Of a DNA stretch of 64,000 nucleotides, positions 59,849-64,000 are shown in pieces. Under the pieces are notes generated by a model. The model did not search any database and had not been told where the DNA came from. It saw only the letters and a program-made list of their open reading frames with translations. The stretch spans positions 1 through 64,000 of the forward strand of contig CAYJJS010000003.1 of NCBI GenBank assembly GCA_964370645.1, given 5' to 3'. Numbering within the stretch: position 1 is the first letter of the stretch; the number at the start of each line of letters is the position of its first letter. A program made the position numbers and the translations under genes. The DNA is from CAMQRS01 sp964370645. GTDB taxonomy: Bacteria; Bacillota_I; Bacilli_A; Erysipelotrichales; Erysipelotrichaceae.

Positions 59849-59877
59849 AAAAGTTGTGCTACATTGCACAACTTTTT
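59848..59877 (+). terminator. Terminator after the four-helix protein
   Basis: AAAAAGTTGTGC pairs with GCACAACTTTTT, 6-nt loop, then TCTTTCTC. Confidence 0.88.
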
Positions 59878-59921
59878 TCTTTCTCTTACTTAAAAATTAA
59901 TCCCAAGTCCTATTCTAGGAC

Positions 59922-60311
59922 CTATTTTTCTTCTATTATTTTATGCAGTGCATCACTACCCTCTTTATAATAGGTAAGTGTTCCACTTGATTCCGTAATC
60001 ACTAATTTATCGCCATCTAATTCATAAGGCAATTGCTCTGTATCCGATTTAATTACTTGTTTTTCTTCATCGATTGTAATTTCAGTACTTATACCATAGA
60101 AATAAAACTCTCCCTTACTTTCTTTCTCAAAAGAAATATAACTATCTTCTAATCCTGCTGCTTCAAAATCAGCATATTCCATTTGAAAATCTCCATTATC
60201 CACTTGTGTTAATATATACTTTCCTTCTGCCTTAGGACTTTCTGTCGAACAACCTACTAAAGCGAATAAAAAACAAAACATACTTAATATAGTAACCACT
60301 CTTTTTTTCAT
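59922..60311 (-). CDS. Predicted lipoprotein, unknown function
   Basis: 129 residues from the ATG at 60311 (MKKRVVTILSMFCFLFALVGC), lipobox ALVGC at Cys21. The mature part is an acidic beta-sandwich with a repeated style (FEKESKGEFYFYG, then SGTLTYYKEGSD) seen in small Firmicutes lipoproteins of the DUF4923/5640 sort; I do not assign a family. It follows the gltD gene after a terminator. Unknown role. Confidence 0.75.
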   Translation of the reverse strand: MKKRVVTILSMFCFLFALVGCSTESPKAEGKYILTQVDNGDFQMEYADFEAAGLEDSYISFEKESKGEFYFYGISTEITIDEEKQVIKSDTEQLPYELDGDKLVITESSGTLTYYKEGSDALHKIIEEK

Positions 60312-60362
60312 ATGTAAACCTCTTTTCTTCTGAGATAATATCATACACTGAAATACAAAAAA

Positions 60363-60388
60363 AAACAATCGTCACACGACGACTGTTT
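60363..60388 (-). terminator. gltBD terminator
   Basis: AAACAATCGTC pairs with GACGACTGTTT (one mismatch, 4-nt loop) with a long T-run on the minus strand. Confidence 0.8.
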
Positions 60389-60390
60389 CT

Positions 60391-61863
60391 TTATAAATTA
60401 CTGTATCCCATTAAGTAGGTATCCACCTCTCTGGCTACATCTCTACCTTCACGTAGTGCCCAAACAATCAAACTTTGTCCTCTACGCATATCTCCCGCAA
60501 CAAATACTTTGTCCGTATTTGTCTTAAAGTTTTGTTCTTGTACATTTCCTCTAGGTGTAAGTGTTGTTTGAAACGCATCACTCACATACGATTCACTACC
60601 AACAAACCCAGCCGCAATAAGGACCAAGTCTGCTTCCACTTCAAAACTTTCACCCGTTGCTTCCATTTGCGTTCTACCATTTTCCACTTTTGGTTCTAAC
60701 TTTTCAATGCACACTCTATTCACATTGCCATGTGCATCTTTTATGAAGTTTTTAACCGTACTTTGATACATACGTGGATCTTGTCCAAACTTTGCAATCG
60801 CTTCTTGTTGTCCATAATCCGTTTTTAACACAAAGGGCCATTGTGGCCAAGCATTACTCGCACTTCTAGTTAGTGGTAATTGTGGCATCATTTCTAATTG
60901 GATAACTTGTGTACAACCTTGACGAATCGCACTACCAACACAATCATTCCCTGTGTCTCCTCCTCCAATTACAAGTACTTTCTTCCCTTTTGCATCAATC
61001 GCCTTTTGATCTTCAAAGTCAGAATCCAACAGACTCTTTGTAATGCTTTTTAAGTAGTCTACAGCGAAGTAAATTCCTTTAGCATCTCTACCCTCTACTT
61101 GTATATCACGTGGCTTACTCGCTCCACAACAAAGTACAATCGCATCATACTCTTCTTGTAATTGTTGTGCGCAAATATCCACTCCTACATTACAGCTTGT
61201 AACAAACTCAATGCCTTCTTCCTTCATGATATCAATACGACGATCGATACTCCATTTTTCAATTTTCATGTTTGGTATTCCATACATAAGTAATCCACCT
61301 AAACGATCACTACGCTCATACACACAAACCTTGTGACCACGCTTATTTAACCACTCTGCACTAGCAAGTCCACTTGGACCACTTCCAATGACTGCAACAC
61401 GTTTTCCACTTCTATTCTTTGGAGGGTTTGCATACATATATCCTTTTGCATAGGCCTCTTCAATAATTGCAAACTCATTTTCTTTAACACTTACACTATC
61501 TCCACCTGTAGCACTACACGTACATGCAGCTTCACATAAAGCTGGACATGCACGGGATGTAAACTCGGCAAAACGATTGGTAGCACTCAATCTAGCAAAT
61601 GCCAATTCATAGCGATCCTTATAAATTAAATGATTGAATTCTGGCACTAAATTTTGTAGAGGACAACCACTTACCATACCTTTTATCATCGTACCATTTT
61701 GACAAAATGGTACCCCACAATCCATACAACGTGCTGCTTGTTCTTGTTGCGCTTGTTTACTCAAAGGTGTATGGAATGCATTAAAATGTTGTATTCTTTC
61801 TAATGGTTTACTACTTTTACTCGTTTGTCTTTCAAACTCCATAAACCCTGTAATTTTTCCCAT
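60391..61863 (-). CDS. gltD: Glutamate synthase small subunit
   Basis: 490 residues. N-terminal cysteines for two 4Fe-4S clusters (AARCMDCGVPFC, GCPLQNLVPE and CPALCEAACTC), the FAD loop VAVIGSGPSGLASAEWL and the NADPH loop VLVIGGGDTGNDCVG are all present. It passes NADPH electrons to GltB. It follows gltB by 12 nt, completing the glutamate synthase operon. Confidence 0.96.
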   Translation of the reverse strand: MGKITGFMEFERQTSKSSKPLERIQHFNAFHTPLSKQAQQEQAARCMDCGVPFCQNGTMIKGMVSGCPLQNLVPEFNHLIYKDRYELAFARLSATNRFAEFTSRACPALCEAACTCSATGGDSVSVKENEFAIIEEAYAKGYMYANPPKNRSGKRVAVIGSGPSGLASAEWLNKRGHKVCVYERSDRLGGLLMYGIPNMKIEKWSIDRRIDIMKEEGIEFVTSCNVGVDICAQQLQEEYDAIVLCCGASKPRDIQVEGRDAKGIYFAVDYLKSITKSLLDSDFEDQKAIDAKGKKVLVIGGGDTGNDCVGSAIRQGCTQVIQLEMMPQLPLTRSASNAWPQWPFVLKTDYGQQEAIAKFGQDPRMYQSTVKNFIKDAHGNVNRVCIEKLEPKVENGRTQMEATGESFEVEADLVLIAAGFVGSESYVSDAFQTTLTPRGNVQEQNFKTNTDKVFVAGDMRRGQSLIVWALREGRDVAREVDTYLMGYSNL

Positions 61864-61875
61864 AATAAATCCTCC

Positions 61876-64000
61876 CTACTTCGCATTCTTAATCGCGTAA
61901 AACGCTTCAATCTGTGCTTGTTCTTTATCCAATCCTTTTTCTTCCATCTTTGCAATAAGAGCAAGCATAGTTTCATAATCGTGTGGATATACTTTCTTAA
62001 ACATTTTGATAGACGTATCAAAATGTTCTAAGATTTCCTTCCCTTTTTCACTTCCTGTTTTTTCAACATGTTCTTGGATCAATGATTTCACATTTTCAAT
62101 ATCTGCTTTTTCTTCTACTGGTAATAAAGACACCATATCTTTGTTCACTCTTTGGTACAAATCACTATGTTCATCAAGTACATAAGCAATTCCTCCAGAC
62201 ATTCCAGCAGCAAAGTTTTTTCCTGTACTACCTAACACAACAACCATACCACCTGTCATATATTCACAACCATGATCTCCAACACCTTCAATGACTGCAA
62301 TTGCTCCAGAATTACGAACTGCAAAACGCTCTCCTGCGACTCCACTAGCAAATAGTTTTCCACTTGTTGCTCCATATAATGCAACATTTCCAATTACGAT
62401 ATTCTTATCTCTATCAAAGGTTGCTTCTTTTGCTGGATAAACAATTACTTCTCCACCAGATAATCCTTTCGCAATATAATCATTACAATCACCAATAAGT
62501 TCCATCAATAAACCTTTTGGGGTGAACGCCGCAAAACTTTGACCTCCACTTCCTTTACATACTATATGATACATTCCATCCTCAAGTGTGTTCCCATAAC
62601 GTTTTGTAATTTCACTACCAAAAATAGTACCAGTACTACGATCTGTATTGATTACATCCAATTCCATTTTTGCACATTGTTTTGCATCTAATGCATCCTT
62701 CAAAGTTGGCAAAATCGCTTTCAAATCTAGTGTACTTTCTAATTCGAAATCATATTCATCTTGTTGTTTAAAGTATACATTGCTCTCTTTCACTAATGGG
62801 TTATTCAATAACCCTGATAGATTCAACATACTAGCACGCACATTTTTTAAATCACTGCGTTGTTTTAATAAGTCACTACGACCCACTAACTGTTCAATAC
62901 TAGCAATCCCTAGTTTAGCCATATGTTCACGTAAAGACTGCGCCATATACAACATAAAGTTTTCTACATATTCTGCTTTTCCAATAAATCGCTCACGTAA
63001 CTTTGGATTTTGTGTAGCAATACCCATTGGACAAGTATCTAAATTACATACTCGCATCATTACACACCCTAAAGCTACTAAAGGCCCTGTAGCGAACGAA
63101 AAACGTTCTGCTCCTAACATTGCTGCAATTGCAATTTCACGCCCACTCATTAGCTTAGAATCACTTTCTAATTGAATGCGCGTGCGCAATCCATTTAAAA
63201 TTAATGTTTGATGCGTTTCTGCAACCCCTAATTCCCAAGGCAAACCAGCATGGTGAATCGATGCGGTTGGTGCAGAACCAGTACCTCCATCATATCCACT
63301 AATTGTAATATGATTTGCTCCTGCTTTTGCTACCCCAGCTGCAATCGTACCTACTCCAGCTTCACTCACCAACTTCACAGAAATACCAGCATCACGATTT
63401 GCATTTTTCAAATCATAAATCAATTGTGCTAAATCTTCAATTGAATAAATATCATGATGTGGCGGTGGAGAAATCAAACCTACTCCTGGCGTAGAATAAC
63501 GTGTTTTTGCTACCCAAGGATATACCTTAGTACCCGGAAGGTGTCCACCTTCTCCTGGCTTGGCACCTTGCGCCACTTTAATTTGAATTTCTTTTGCACT
63601 TACTAAATATTTACTAGTCACTCCAAAACGAGCAGAAGCAACTTGCTTCACTGCACTATTTCGATTCAACCCATCTTCACCAATGATGTGACGAGATTCT
63701 TCTTCTCCTCCTTCACCAGTATTACTTTTTGCTTGTAAGTTGTTCATTGCGATTGCTAATGTTTCATGAGCTTCTTTTGATAATGAACCATAACTCATTG
63801 GACCACTACTAAATCGCTTTACAATGTCTTTCGCACTCTCTACCTCTTCAATTGGAATTCCCCCATCACTTGGATAGTCAAACTCTAATACGTTTCTTAA
63901 GTGGAATAGCTGATCATTTTCATACAATCGTTCTTCATACTCTTTAAACAATTCATAATTTGATGTTTGCACCGCTTGTTGTAATAAGTGAATCGTTGCT
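61876..64000 (-). CDS. gltB: Glutamate synthase large subunit, C-terminal part
   Basis: The frame is open from the stop at 61876 to the window edge (about 708 residues); GltB is about 1500 long, so the N-terminal glutaminase and central domains lie beyond. A GTG at 63972 is an internal valine codon. Visible are the FMN-binding synthase domain (GSLSKEAHETLAIAMN, AQGAKPGEGGHLPG, SPPPHHDIYSIEDLAQLIYDL, the 3Fe-4S CVMMRVCNLDTCPMGIATQ) and the C-terminal glutamate-synthase beta-helix (GDHGCEYMTGGMVVVLG). It makes glutamate from glutamine and 2-oxoglutarate. Confidence 0.97.
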   Translation of the reverse strand, partial: ATIHLLQQAVQTSNYELFKEYEERLYENDQLFHLRNVLEFDYPSDGGIPIEEVESAKDIVKRFSSGPMSYGSLSKEAHETLAIAMNNLQAKSNTGEGGEEESRHIIGEDGLNRNSAVKQVASARFGVTSKYLVSAKEIQIKVAQGAKPGEGGHLPGTKVYPWVAKTRYSTPGVGLISPPPHHDIYSIEDLAQLIYDLKNANRDAGISVKLVSEAGVGTIAAGVAKAGANHITISGYDGGTGSAPTASIHHAGLPWELGVAETHQTLILNGLRTRIQLESDSKLMSGREIAIAAMLGAERFSFATGPLVALGCVMMRVCNLDTCPMGIATQNPKLRERFIGKAEYVENFMLYMAQSLREHMAKLGIASIEQLVGRSDLLKQRSDLKNVRASMLNLSGLLNNPLVKESNVYFKQQDEYDFELESTLDLKAILPTLKDALDAKQCAKMELDVINTDRSTGTIFGSEITKRYGNTLEDGMYHIVCKGSGGQSFAAFTPKGLLMELIGDCNDYIAKGLSGGEVIVYPAKEATFDRDKNIVIGNVALYGATSGKLFASGVAGERFAVRNSGAIAVIEGVGDHGCEYMTGGMVVVLGSTGKNFAAGMSGGIAYVLDEHSDLYQRVNKDMVSLLPVEEKADIENVKSLIQEHVEKTGSEKGKEILEHFDTSIKMFKKVYPHDYETMLALIAKMEEKGLDKEQAQIEAFYAIKNAK

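Noticed and set aside
63970..63972. GTG as start of the glutamate synthase large subunit
   Set aside because: The frame continues open to the window edge with residues typical of GltB; the codon is an internal valine.
1..64000. CRISPR arrays, insertion sequences, tRNA or rRNA genes
   Set aside because: No spaced direct repeats, transposase frames or tRNA-like cloverleaves were noticed on reading; a tRNAscan or CRISPR search was not possible here.

Overview
The window is a 64-kb piece of a low-GC, endospore-forming Bacillota (Firmicutes) chromosome. Core gene order is Bacillus-like, while the short IF-2, the compact sporulation proteins and the unusual spo0A-like locus suggest an Erysipelotrichia-type lineage; that placement is inference. 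Nearly all genes lie on the minus strand. I see no rRNA, tRNA, CRISPR array, transposon or prophage. Positions 28790-28889 are a run of 100 Ns.

Layout. 1-1561: an unknown truncated gene and a VanZ-like protein. 1589-6464: the rimP-nusA-ylxR-ylxQ-infB-rbfA translation/transcription operon. 6638-7632: a plus-strand DsrE-like protein and a flavodoxin-type protein. 7669-12649: DUF4261 protein, folA, thyA, an RsuA-type pseudouridine synthase, a MurJ/YtgP flippase and a lipoprotein. 12787-15235: a DUF1540 mini-protein and a dipicolinate cluster (dpaA-dpaB-dapA) with a cse60-like gene. 15330-23515: tyrS, ccpA and a block matching the Bacillus ytxG-murC-sftA-ytpR-ytpP-trmB region, with a small acidic protein where SftA would be. 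23630-26160: pnp and rpsO. 26298-32970: accessory metabolism, htrA and the assembly gap. 32973-40880: hemW, a Spo0A-like gene with a pseudo-receiver, a winged-helix partner, lepA, fmt, spoIIP, gpr and rpsT. 40913-51019: sdaA, holA, a large surface protein, comEC, comEA, phoH, yqfD, yqfC and a predicted nuclease. 51079-64000: msrB, HAD phosphatases, a MATE exporter, carbonic anhydrase, a heterodimeric ABC exporter with a MarR regulator, and gltD-gltB (gltB runs off the right edge).

Sporulation is the unifying theme. DPA synthesis (dpaA, dpaB, a dedicated dapA), engulfment (spoIIP), SASP degradation (gpr), yqfC/yqfD and cse60 are all present. Four of these transcription units carry a CATA-type -10 element only about 16-20 nt before the start codon, as expected for SigE/SigG/SigK-family promoters with very short leaders.

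The most unusual locus is 34059-35568, between lepA and hemW, an interval that is normally empty. A protein with a recognisable Spo0A DNA-binding domain but a degraded receiver is encoded there with a winged-helix protein, behind a promoter carrying two 10-bp-spaced repeats resembling half of a 0A box. Second is the spoIIP start region, where an 11-bp stem covers the start codon while a SigE-like -10 lies inside the same stem, so only read-through transcripts could form the hairpin.
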